From NCBI RefSeq assembly GCF_036010485.1, contig NZ_CP108568.1:1612001-1676000 (forward strand): a stretch of DNA of 64,000 bases, given 5' to 3'. The notes beneath the pieces are model-generated. The model searched no databases. It was not told where the DNA came from and was given only the letters and a program-made list of their open reading frames with translations. Below, one piece after another: positions 1 to 7,262 of the stretch. The position numbers were made by a program, and so were the translations under genes. The stretch is from Streptomyces sp. NBC_01198 (GTDB lineage: Bacteria; Actinomycetota; Actinomycetes; Streptomycetales; Streptomycetaceae). Numbering within the stretch: position 1 is the first letter of the stretch; every line of letters begins with the position of its first letter.

Positions 1-2
1 CC

Positions 3-1115
3 AAGCCCAGCTGGCAGACCGACACCGGCTGCGCCCGGCGGACCGTCGCCGACGTCTCCGCGGTCGCCGACCCGGCCACCGGCCTGGCCGTCTACGACAG
101 CTACCAGGCCAGCGGCTGGCAGGTCTACGGCGGCACCAGCGCCTCGTCGCCGATCATCGCCTCGGTCTACGCGCTGGCCGGCACCCCGGCCGCGGGCACC
201 ACCCCGGCCTCCTACCCCTACGCGCACACCAGCGCGCTCAACGACGTGACCACCGGCACCAACGGCTCCTGCGGCAGCAGCTACCTGTGCACCGCGAAGG
301 CGGGTTACGACGGCCCGACCGGCCTCGGCACCCCGAACGGCACGGCCGCCTTCACCAGCGGCGGCTCGACCGGGAACACCGTGAGCGTCACCAGCCCGGG
401 CAACCAGTCCACCAAGGTGAGCACCGCGGTCAGCCTGCAGATCCACGCCACCGACTCCGCGTCCGGCCAGACCCTGACCTACACCGCGACCGGTCTGCCG
501 CCGGGTCTGTCGATCAGCTCCTCGACCGGCCTGATCTCCGGCACCACCTCCGCCACCACCGGCACCTACAGCGTCACCGTCACCGCCAAGGACTCCACCA
601 ACGCCACCGGCACCGCGTCCTTCACCTGGTCCGTCACCAGCAGCGGCGGAGGCGGCGGCTGCACCGCCGGCCAACTCCTGGCCAACCCCGGCTTCGAAAG
701 CGGCGCCACCGGCTGGACCTCCTCCAGCGGAGTCATCGACAGCAGCACCGACGCCCCCGCCCACGCCGGCTCCTACAAGGCCTGGCTCGACGGCTACGGC
801 ACCACCCACACCGACACCCTCTCCCAGCCCGTCACCATCCCCGCCGGCTGCACCAGCGCCACCCTCACCTTCTACCTCTACGTCGACTCCAGCGAGACCA
901 CCACCACCACCGCCTACGACAAGCTCACCGTCGCAGCCGGCACCACCACCGTGGCCTCCTACTCCAACATCAACAAGGGCACCGGCTACGTCCAGCGCAC
1001 CGTCAGCCTCACCCCCTACATCGGCCAGACCGTCACCCTGAAGTTCACCGGGACCGAGGACTCCTCCCTGGCCACCTCGTTCCTCATCGACGACACCGCC
1101 GTCAACGTCAGCTGA
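3..1115 (+). CDS. Secreted S53 (sedolisin-like) serine peptidase, 3' part
   Basis: The reading frame is open from the window edge, so the N-terminus is missing. The visible part starts inside the catalytic domain: GGTSASSP, the typical sedolisin segment carrying the nucleophile Ser, encoded near 138-160, and a preceding DVSAVADP segment. It then passes into a putative-Ig (He_PIG-like) domain with the LPPGLSIS motif (about 400-640), a short Gly-rich linker (near 645-660), and a C-terminal beta-rich module beginning ANPGFESG, as in accessory or carbohydrate-binding domains of secreted actinobacterial enzymes. Known S53 enzymes are secreted acid-active endopeptidases. Family assignment is firm from the Ser motif; substrate and cleavage range cannot be judged. 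A strong hairpin follows the stop. Confidence 0.85.
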   Translation, partial: KPSWQTDTGCARRTVADVSAVADPATGLAVYDSYQASGWQVYGGTSASSPIIASVYALAGTPAAGTTPASYPYAHTSALNDVTTGTNGSCGSSYLCTAKAGYDGPTGLGTPNGTAAFTSGGSTGNTVSVTSPGNQSTKVSTAVSLQIHATDSASGQTLTYTATGLPPGLSISSSTGLISGTTSATTGTYSVTVTAKDSTNATGTASFTWSVTSSGGGGGCTAGQLLANPGFESGATGWTSSSGVIDSSTDAPAHAGSYKAWLDGYGTTHTDTLSQPVTIPAGCTSATLTFYLYVDSSETTTTTAYDKLTVAAGTTTVASYSNINKGTGYVQRTVSLTPYIGQTVTLKFTGTEDSSLATSFLIDDTAVNVS

Positions 1116-1150
1116 CACACACGGCACCGCGGTATCGCTGAGCGATCGGC

Positions 1151-1185
1151 GGACCCGGACCGGCCCCCACTGCCGGCCCGGGTCC
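1151..1185 (+). terminator. Stem-loop terminator after the S53 peptidase gene
   Basis: The arms GGACCCGGACCGG (1151-1163) and CCGGCCCGGGTCC (1173-1185) pair over 13 bp with one mismatch around a 9-nt loop. It lies 35 nt after the peptidase stop and has no clear T-tract, as is common for actinomycete terminators. It may also serve the minus-strand lipoprotein gene that ends at 1222. Confidence 0.65.
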
Positions 1186-1221
1186 TTCGCCGTCCCGGAC
1201 GCACCCTGCCGCCCGGGGCGT

Positions 1222-1629
1222 TCATCGGACGTCGACCGTGATGCTCCACGGCACGATGGCCAGGCAGGACATCCCGCCGGGCTCGTCCGGACAGGCCCGC
1301 CGGCTGCCGCTGAGGGTGGCGTCGCCGACGGCGGCACCCCGGTAGACACCCGACGAGACCTCGGTCAACGCCCCACCCGACTCGGCCGCGGTATTTCCCC
1401 GCTCGCCGAAACGCAGCCGGAGCGTGCTGCCGACGCTCAGGCAGATCTTCCCCGGCGTGTCCTTGCTCGACAGGTCGAGGACCACGTCGCCGCAGTCCGC
1501 GGAGACGTCCGTACCGCCCGCGGGGTCCGGGGGCACCACCCGCACCCCGGACGCCGAGCTGCAGCCCGCCGCGAGCACGGTGACGGCGACGGCGCCCGCG
1601 ACGGCGGCAGCAGGTATCCGATGGCGCAT
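1222..1629 (-). CDS. Small secreted lipoprotein of unknown function
   Basis: The product is 135 residues. The N-terminus is a type II signal: a short basic start (MRHR), an Ala/Val-rich hydrophobic run, then the lipobox LAAGC, so Cys about 22 should be lipidated and the protein anchored on the outer face of the membrane. The mature part is short, with four further cysteines that could form two disulfides (CGD, KICLS, RACPD, MSCLA). The ATG at 1629 is chosen because GGAGG sits 6 nt upstream; a GTG one codon earlier is possible. No family recognised. It stands alone between the peptidase gene and the ABC-F gene. Confidence 0.75.
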   Translation of the reverse strand: MRHRIPAAAVAGAVAVTVLAAGCSSASGVRVVPPDPAGGTDVSADCGDVVLDLSSKDTPGKICLSVGSTLRLRFGERGNTAAESGGALTEVSSGVYRGAAVGDATLSGSRRACPDEPGGMSCLAIVPWSITVDVR

Positions 1630-1753
1630 CACCGTCCTCCTCCCGTGACCGTTTCGCGGCGGTCAAGGGTGGGACGCAGGCGGGCGCGATCGGGTTCCCG
1701 GTGTTCTCGCCCCGGACTTCCCACTCCTGCCTGGCGATCCGTGCGGTCCGGGG

Positions 1754-3394
1754 TCAGGCCTCGGTGATCCGGCCGCCCGCGACCTCGATCCGCCGGGTGG
1801 TGTGCACCGCGTCCAGCATCCGCCGGTCGTGGGTGACCAGCAGCAGGGTGCCCTGATACGCCGCCAGGGCCGCCTCCAGCTGCTCGATCGCCGGCAGGTC
1901 GAGGTGGTTGGTGGGCTCGTCGAGCACCAGCAGATTGACCCCGCGGGCCTGCAGCAGCGCCAGGGCCGCCCGGGTGCGCTCCCCCGGCGACAGCGTGGCC
2001 GCCGGCCGCATCACGTGGTCGGCCCTGAGGCCGAACTTCGCCAGCAGGGTGCGGATCGCGGCCGGGTCCAGGTCGGGCGCCGGGCCGCGGAAGGCGTCGA
2101 GCAGCGGTTCTGTGCCGCGGAAGAGGCCGCGCGCCTGGTCGACCTCGCCGACCAGCACACCGGGGCCGAGCGCGCTGCGGCCCCGGTCCAGCGGCAGGCG
2201 GCCGAGCAGTGCCGCCAGCAGGGTGGACTTGCCCGAGCCGTTGGCGCCGGTGATCGCGACCCGGTCGGCCCAGTCGATCTGCAGGTCCACCGGGCCGAAG
2301 CGGAAGTCCCCGCGGCGGACCTCGGCGCCGCTCAGGGTGGCCACCACCGCGCCGGCCCGGGGCGCCGCGGCGATCTCCATCCGCAGCTCCCACTCCTTGC
2401 GCGGCTCCTCGACCGTGTCCAGCCGCTCGATCAGGCGCTCGGTCTGCCGGGCCTTGGCCGCCTGCTTCTCGCTGCCCTCCGCGCGCGCCTTGCGGGCGAT
2501 CTTGTCGTTGTCGGGCGCCTTGCGCAGGGCGTTGCGGGTGCCCTTGTCCATCCAGCCGCGCTGCATGCGTGCCCTGGCCTCAAGGCCCGCCTTGGTGTCG
2601 GCGTACTCGTCGTACTCCTCCCTGGCGTGCCGACGGGCGGTGGCCCGCTCCTCCAGATACGAGGCGTACCCGCCGCCGTAGACCGCGACCTGATGCTGTG
2701 CCAGGTCCAGCTCCACCACCCGGTTGGCGGTGCGCGTGAGGAATTCCCGGTCGTGGCTGACCAGGACGGTGCCGGCGCGCAGGCCGGTGACGAACTTCTC
2801 CAGCCGCTCCAGGCCGTCCAGGTCGAGGTCGTTGGTGGGCTCGTCGAGCAGGAAGACGTCGTAGCGGCTGAGCAGCAGCGAGGCGAGCCCGGCGCGGGCG
2901 GCCTGGCCGCCGGACAGGGCGTACATCTCCTGGTCGAGGCTGATGCCCAGGCCCAGCGAGGTCGTGGCCTCCGCCGCGCGTTCGTCCAGGTCGGCGCCGC
3001 CGAGCGCGAGCCAGCGCTCCAGGCCCACCGCGTAGGCGTCGTCCGCGCCGGGCGCTCCGTCGACCAGCGCCTGGGTGGCCGCCTCCAGTGCCTGCTGGGC
3101 CGCGCTGACACCGGTCCTGCGGGCCAGAAAGTCCCGAACCGTCTCGCCGTTGTCCGAGCGGTCGGGTTCCTGCGGCAGATGGCCCACGGTGGCGGTGGCG
3201 GGGCTGAGCCGCAGCGTGCCGTCCTCCGGGGTGTCGAGACCGGCGAGCAGCCGCAGCAGCGTCGACTTGCCGGCACCGTTGGCGCCGACGAGACCGATGA
3301 CGTCACCGGGCCCGACCACCAGGTCGAGGCCCGAGAACAGCGCGCGGTCGCCATGTCCTGCGGCGAGATTCCTGGCTACAAGGGTGGCACTCAT
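1754..3394 (-). CDS. ABC-F family ATPase (ribosome-associated type)
   Basis: The product has 546 residues with two ABC domains and no membrane segments, the ABC-F pattern. Domain 1 has Walker A GANGAGKST, signature LSGGQAARAGL and Walker B with FLLDEPTNDLD. Domain 2 has GANGSGKST, LSPGERTRAAL and LVLDEPTNHLD. The charged inter-domain linker (about residues 240-320) is rich in Lys, Arg and Glu. Known ABC-F proteins bind the ribosomal E site and act in translation control or protection from ribosome-targeting antibiotics; which applies here cannot be told. The start at 3394 opens directly into the first ABC domain. The frame stays open far upstream, but that extension lies antisense to the desaturase gene. 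It is divergent from the desaturase. Confidence 0.92.
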   Translation of the reverse strand: MSATLVARNLAAGHGDRALFSGLDLVVGPGDVIGLVGANGAGKSTLLRLLAGLDTPEDGTLRLSPATATVGHLPQEPDRSDNGETVRDFLARRTGVSAAQQALEAATQALVDGAPGADDAYAVGLERWLALGGADLDERAAEATTSLGLGISLDQEMYALSGGQAARAGLASLLLSRYDVFLLDEPTNDLDLDGLERLEKFVTGLRAGTVLVSHDREFLTRTANRVVELDLAQHQVAVYGGGYASYLEERATARRHAREEYDEYADTKAGLEARARMQRGWMDKGTRNALRKAPDNDKIARKARAEGSEKQAAKARQTERLIERLDTVEEPRKEWELRMEIAAAPRAGAVVATLSGAEVRRGDFRFGPVDLQIDWADRVAITGANGSGKSTLLAALLGRLPLDRGRSALGPGVLVGEVDQARGLFRGTEPLLDAFRGPAPDLDPAAIRTLLAKFGLRADHVMRPAATLSPGERTRAALALLQARGVNLLVLDEPTNHLDLPAIEQLEAALAAYQGTLLLVTHDRRMLDAVHTTRRIEVAGGRITEA

Positions 3395-3508
3395 CAGGCC
3401 CAGGATCCTAGCGGCTGCCGGCGAGCGCGGCGAGGCGACCGGCGCCGGCGCCCGGCAGACACGATCTTCGCAGGCGGGCGCATGGGTTGCCTTCTTACGC
3501 CGCCTTAA

Positions 3509-3539
3509 CCTACGGTTGCGTAACTTACGACAGCGTAGG
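3509..3539. promoter_or_regulatory. Tandem palindromic operators upstream of the desaturase gene
   Basis: Two 14-bp palindrome-like sites with the same design, CTACG-N4-CGTAA (3510-3523) and TTACG-N4-CGTAG (3525-3538), are separated by one base. The pair is itself bounded by CCTACG and CGTAGG. The spacing of 15 bp puts two dimers almost on one helix face. They sit about 70 bp upstream of the desaturase start, inside the divergent interval with the ABC-F gene. The regulator is unknown; a TetR-type lipid regulator is my inference. Confidence 0.55.
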
Positions 3540-3607
3540 TGTTTTCGCCGTCCCCGCTGTCTCCGCTGATCCCCCCGTACTGTCCCCCTCCGTCCCCAGG
3601 AGCCCCC

Positions 3608-4570
3608 GTGACCGTTACCTCGCCCCACCTCGCCCGACCGGATGTCTGGAGTGACGCAGCGCTCCTCCACGCACTGGAAGAGGTGGTCGAGCGCGAGCTG
3701 AACCGGCACCTGGGGGTGGCCAAGGAGTGGATGCCGCACGAGTACGTGCCGTGGAGTGACGGCCGGAACTTCGACGGCGTCATGGAGGGCGAGGCGTGGG
3801 CGCCCGACCAGTCCAAGGTCTCGGCGATCGGCCGGATAGCTCTTGTGGTCAACCTGCTCACCGAGGACAACCTGCCCAGCTACCACCACGAGATCGCCAC
3901 GCTCTTCGGCCGCGACGGCGCCTGGGGCACCTGGGTCCACCGGTGGACCGCGGAGGAGGGCAGGCACGCGATCGTCATGCGCGACTACCTGCTCACCAGC
4001 AGGGCCGTCGACCCGGTCGAGCTGGAGCGCTTCCGGATGATGCACATGTCGGAGGGCTTCGAGCACGACCACCGGCACAGCATGCTGCACTCGGTGGCCT
4101 ACGTGGCCTTCCAGGAGCTCGCCACCCGGGTCTCGCACCGCAACACCGGCCGCGAGTCCGGCGACCCGGTGTGCGACCGGATGCTCGCCAGGATCGCCAC
4201 CGACGAGAACCTGCACATGGTCTTCTACCGCAACCTGCTGGCCGCGTCGCTGCAGCTCGCGCCCGACCTGGCGATGCAGGCGATCCGCGACGTCGTCGTC
4301 GCCTTCCGGATGCCCGGCCACGGTATGCCCGGCTTCGAGCGGGCCGCGGCGCGGATGGCCATCGGCGGCATCTACAACCTGCGGATCCACCATGACGACG
4401 TGCTGCAGCCGGTGCTGCGGCACCTCAAGGTGCTCGAGGTCTCGGGCCTCGGCCCGGAGGGGCTGCGGGCCCAGGAGGAGCTCGGCCTCTTCATGGGCGG
4501 CCTGAACGAGCAGGCGGTGCGGTTCGACACCAAGCGCGCCACCCTGCTGGCGCGGCGCGCCAAGGCCTGA
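3608..4570 (+). CDS. Acyl-ACP desaturase (stearoyl-ACP desaturase-like, soluble di-iron)
   Basis: The product is 320 residues, soluble, with the ferritin-like di-iron ligand pattern of the plant-type acyl-ACP desaturase family: TEDNLPSYHHE, EEGRHA and ATDENLH helices in the right order. These enzymes insert a cis double bond into saturated acyl chains on acyl carrier protein, using O2 and ferredoxin, and set membrane fluidity. The GTG start at 3608 is preferred because CAGGAG lies 6 nt upstream, and the in-frame residues before it are Pro/Ser-rich and unlike the family. It follows the tandem operators at 3509-3539 and ends at a strong hairpin, so it looks monocistronic and tightly regulated. 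Confidence 0.9.
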   Translation: MTVTSPHLARPDVWSDAALLHALEEVVERELNRHLGVAKEWMPHEYVPWSDGRNFDGVMEGEAWAPDQSKVSAIGRIALVVNLLTEDNLPSYHHEIATLFGRDGAWGTWVHRWTAEEGRHAIVMRDYLLTSRAVDPVELERFRMMHMSEGFEHDHRHSMLHSVAYVAFQELATRVSHRNTGRESGDPVCDRMLARIATDENLHMVFYRNLLAASLQLAPDLAMQAIRDVVVAFRMPGHGMPGFERAAARMAIGGIYNLRIHHDDVLQPVLRHLKVLEVSGLGPEGLRAQEELGLFMGGLNEQAVRFDTKRATLLARRAKA

Positions 4571-4574
4571 TCCC

Positions 4575-4647
4575 GCGCCCCGCGGGGCGCCCGGCCGGCG
4601 CCCTGCGGGCCGCCGGCCGGTGGGGCGGGTGGTTCCCGCCCCACCGG
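4575..4647. terminator. Palindrome and strong hairpin after the desaturase gene
   Basis: A perfect 16-bp palindrome, GCGCCCCGCGGGGCGC (4575-4590), starts 5 nt after the desaturase stop. It is followed by a perfect 13-bp stem, CCGGTGGGGCGGG (4617-4629) with CCCGCCCCACCGG (4635-4647), around a 5-nt loop. The second is a convincing intrinsic terminator of the T-less actinomycete type. Confidence 0.7.
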
Positions 4648-4720
4648 CGGTTCTGGCGTCCGGCCCACCCCAACGGAGGTTCTGACGCCCGGCCCGCCCC
4701 ACCGGCAGCTCTGGCCCGCC
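4638..4720. repeat. Three imperfect tandem copies of a 26-29 bp unit
   Basis: Units at 4638-4665, 4666-4694 and 4695-4720 share the core CCCCACCGG-CGGTTCTGG-CG-CCGGCC with several substitutions. The first copy contains the right arm of the terminator hairpin. The array fills the gap between the desaturase gene and the acyl-CoA operon. No coding potential is evident; its role is unknown. Confidence 0.6.
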
Positions 4721-4847
4721 GCCGCGGCGGCGTCGCCGTAAGGCGCACGCCGGCCGAGAACGGCGTTGGCGACGAAATCCAAGCGTGCGGGCTTGATTGA
4801 TTCCGGGTCCGCTGGGACCCTCGGGACACGCCGAACTGGGGGTGCCC

Positions 4848-5639
4848 GTGGAAACACCGGTCCTGGACGACCTGCTCGCAGAAACCGCCGGCCTCGACGC
4901 CCTGGTGGCGGAGCTGGAACCGGCGGCATGGGGGCGCGAGACCCCGGCCGAGGGGTGGACGATCGCGCACCAGATCGCCCACCTGGCCTGGACCGACCAC
5001 CGCGCCCTGCTGGCGGTGACCGAACCCGAGGCCTTCGCCCGCGAGTTCGACGCGGCCGCGGCGCACTTCGACACCTACGTGGACGACGGCGCCCGTCAGG
5101 GCGCGGCCCTGCCGCCGGGCGAGCTGCTTGCGCGGTGGCGGGAGGGCCGCGACCGGTTGTCCGAGGCGCTGGCGTCGCAGCCGAAAGGCGTCCGCTTCCG
5201 CTGGTTCGGGCCGCCGATGAGCACCGCGTCGATGGCGACGGGCCGGCTGATGGAGACCTGGGCACACGGCGAGGACGTCGCGGACACCCTCGGCGTGCGG
5301 CGGGAGCCGACCGCCCGGCTGTGGCACGTGGCCCGCATCGGCGTGCGCGCAAGGGACTTCGCCTTCTCCGTGCACGGCAGACCTGCGCCCGCGGAGGAGT
5401 TCCGGGTCGAACTGACCGCCCCTGACGGCTCGTTGTGGACCTTCGGCCCGGACGACGCCGCCCAGCGGGTGACCGGGACCGCGCTGGACTTCTGCCTGCT
5501 TGCGGTACGCCGCAGGCATCGCGACGACGTGCGGCTTGAGGCGCACGGCCCGGACGCCGACGCCTGGTTGTCGCTGGTGCAGGCCTTCGCGGGGCCGCCG
5601 GGTGACAGCCGGAAGCCGTCGCGGGGAGCGGCGGGATGA
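4848..5639 (+). CDS. TIGR03084-like DinB-fold (mycothiol-dependent isomerase-type) metal-binding protein
   Basis: The product is about 263 residues. The N-terminal half looks like the DinB/maleylpyruvate isomerase helical bundle (WTIAHQIAHLAWTDHRA, and later METWAHGEDVAD), whose histidines bind a divalent metal in relatives that use mycothiol. The C-terminal half is a smaller beta-rich domain. Proteins of this kind often sit beside acyl-CoA carboxylase and dehydrogenase genes in actinomycetes, as here, but their reaction is not established. The GTG at 4848 is chosen for the GGGGG 5 nt upstream; GTG 4842 is an alternative. The stop overlaps the next ATG (ATGA), so it is probably the first gene of a six-gene operon running to 11901. 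Confidence 0.78.
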   Translation: METPVLDDLLAETAGLDALVAELEPAAWGRETPAEGWTIAHQIAHLAWTDHRALLAVTEPEAFAREFDAAAAHFDTYVDDGARQGAALPPGELLARWREGRDRLSEALASQPKGVRFRWFGPPMSTASMATGRLMETWAHGEDVADTLGVRREPTARLWHVARIGVRARDFAFSVHGRPAPAEEFRVELTAPDGSLWTFGPDDAAQRVTGTALDFCLLAVRRRHRDDVRLEAHGPDADAWLSLVQAFAGPPGDSRKPSRGAAG

Positions 5640-7225
5640 CGTCCCTCGACGTCCGCGGCACGGACTTCGCCGAGCGGGCCGCCGCGATGACCGCGCGGCT
5701 CACCGAACTGGCCGCGGCGCACGCCGACGCCCTGGCCGGTGGCGGCCCGAAGTATCGGCAGCGGCACCGCGCCCGCGGCAAGCTGCAGGCCCGGGAGCGT
5801 ATCGAGCTGCTGCTCGACCCGGACACGCCCTTCCTGGAGCTGTCGCCACTGGCCGGCTGGGGCAGCGACTTCACCACCGGCGCGTCGCTGGTCACCGGGA
5901 TCGGCGTGATCGAGGGCACCGAGTGCGTGGTGACGGCCAACGACCCGACCGTGCGCGGCGGTTCGAGCAACCCGTGGACGCTGAAGAAGGCGCTGCGGGC
6001 CAACGAGATCGCCTTCGCCAACCGGCTGCCGGTGGTGAGCCTGGTGGAGTCGGGCGGCGCCGACCTGCCCAGCCAGAAGGAGATCTTCATCCCGGGCGGC
6101 GCCCTCTTCCGCGACCTGACCCGGCTGTCCGCGGCCGGCATCCCGACGGTCGCGGTGGTCTTCGGCAACTCCACCGCGGGCGGCGCCTACATCCCAGGGA
6201 TGTCGGACCACGTCATCATGGTCAAGGAGCGCGCGAAGGTCTTCCTCGGCGGCCCGCCGCTGGTGAAGATGGCCACCGGCGAGGAGAGCGACGACGAGTC
6301 GCTGGGCGGCGCCGACATGCACGCGAGAATCTCCGGCCTGGCCGACCACTTCGCCCTGGACGAGCCGGACGCGCTGCGTATCGCCCGCCGGGTGGTGGCG
6401 CGGCTCAACATCCGCAAGCCCGGACCCGGTCCACGTCCGCACCCGGCGGCGCCGCTGTTCGACCCGGCGGACCTGCTGGGCATCGTGCCGGGCGACCTGC
6501 GCACCCCCTTCGACCCGCGCGAGGTCATCGTGCGGATCGCGGACGGCTCGGCCTTCGACGAGTTCAAGCCGCTGTACGGGCCGTCCCTGGCGACCGGTTG
6601 GGCCGAGGTGCACGGCTATCCGGTCGGCATCCTGGCCAACGCGCAGGGCGTGCTCTTCAGCCCCGAGTCGCAGAAGGCCGCGCAGTTCATCCAGCTGGCC
6701 AACCAGCGGGACATCCCGCTGCTGTTCCTGCACAACACCACCGGCTACATGGTCGGGAAGCAGTACGAGCAGGGCGGCATCATCAAGCACGGCGCGATGA
6801 TGATCAACGCGGTCTCCAACTCGCGGGTCCCGCACATCTCGGTTCTGATGGGCGCCAGTTACGGCGCCGGGCACTACGGGATGTGCGGGCGGGCCTTCGA
6901 GCCGCGCTTCCTGTTCTCCTGGCCGAGCGCCAAGTCCGCGGTGATGGGCCCCAGCCAGCTCGCCGGGGTGCTCTCGATCGTCGCCCGGCAGTCGGCGGCG
7001 GCGCGCGGGCTGCCCTACGACGAGGACGCGGACGCGGGGCTGCGGGCGGCGGTGGAGCAGCAGATCGAGGCGGAGTCGCTGCCGATGTTCCTGTCGGGGC
7101 GGCTCTACGACGACGGCGTGATCGACCCGCGCGACACCCGTACGGTGCTCGGCCTGTGCCTGTCGGCGGTGCACGGGGCGCCGGTGGAGGGAGCGCGCGG
7201 CGGTTTCGGGGTCTTCCGGATGTGA
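5636..7225 (+). CDS. Acyl-CoA carboxylase, carboxyltransferase (beta) subunit
   Basis: At 529 residues this is the usual size of an actinobacterial AccD-type beta subunit. The N-terminal carboxyltransferase lobe has RHRARGKLQARERIELLLD and VESGGADLPSQ; the second lobe has NTTGYMVG and GASYGAGHYGMCGRAFEP, which form the acyl-CoA and carboxybiotin sites. It transfers CO2 from carboxybiotin to an acyl-CoA. The SGGADLPSQ segment and the catabolic neighbours favour a branched-chain substrate such as methylcrotonyl- or geranyl-CoA over acetyl/propionyl-CoA; that is inference. Its start overlaps the previous stop by 4 nt and the alpha subunit follows 37 nt downstream. Confidence 0.93.
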   Translation: MTSLDVRGTDFAERAAAMTARLTELAAAHADALAGGGPKYRQRHRARGKLQARERIELLLDPDTPFLELSPLAGWGSDFTTGASLVTGIGVIEGTECVVTANDPTVRGGSSNPWTLKKALRANEIAFANRLPVVSLVESGGADLPSQKEIFIPGGALFRDLTRLSAAGIPTVAVVFGNSTAGGAYIPGMSDHVIMVKERAKVFLGGPPLVKMATGEESDDESLGGADMHARISGLADHFALDEPDALRIARRVVARLNIRKPGPGPRPHPAAPLFDPADLLGIVPGDLRTPFDPREVIVRIADGSAFDEFKPLYGPSLATGWAEVHGYPVGILANAQGVLFSPESQKAAQFIQLANQRDIPLLFLHNTTGYMVGKQYEQGGIIKHGAMMINAVSNSRVPHISVLMGASYGAGHYGMCGRAFEPRFLFSWPSAKSAVMGPSQLAGVLSIVARQSAAARGLPYDEDADAGLRAAVEQQIEAESLPMFLSGRLYDDGVIDPRDTRTVLGLCLSAVHGAPVEGARGGFGVFRM

Positions 7226-7262
7226 CGGTGGTCTGCGTCGGTGAGAGGGAGGGGGCGGGCCT

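Noticed and set aside
1754..5074. A 1106-codon open frame on the minus strand extending past the ABC-F start
   Set aside because: Only the part below 3394 has ABC-F sequence. The rest is antisense to the desaturase gene and is low-complexity Arg/Ala/Gly typical of non-coding frames in high-GC DNA.
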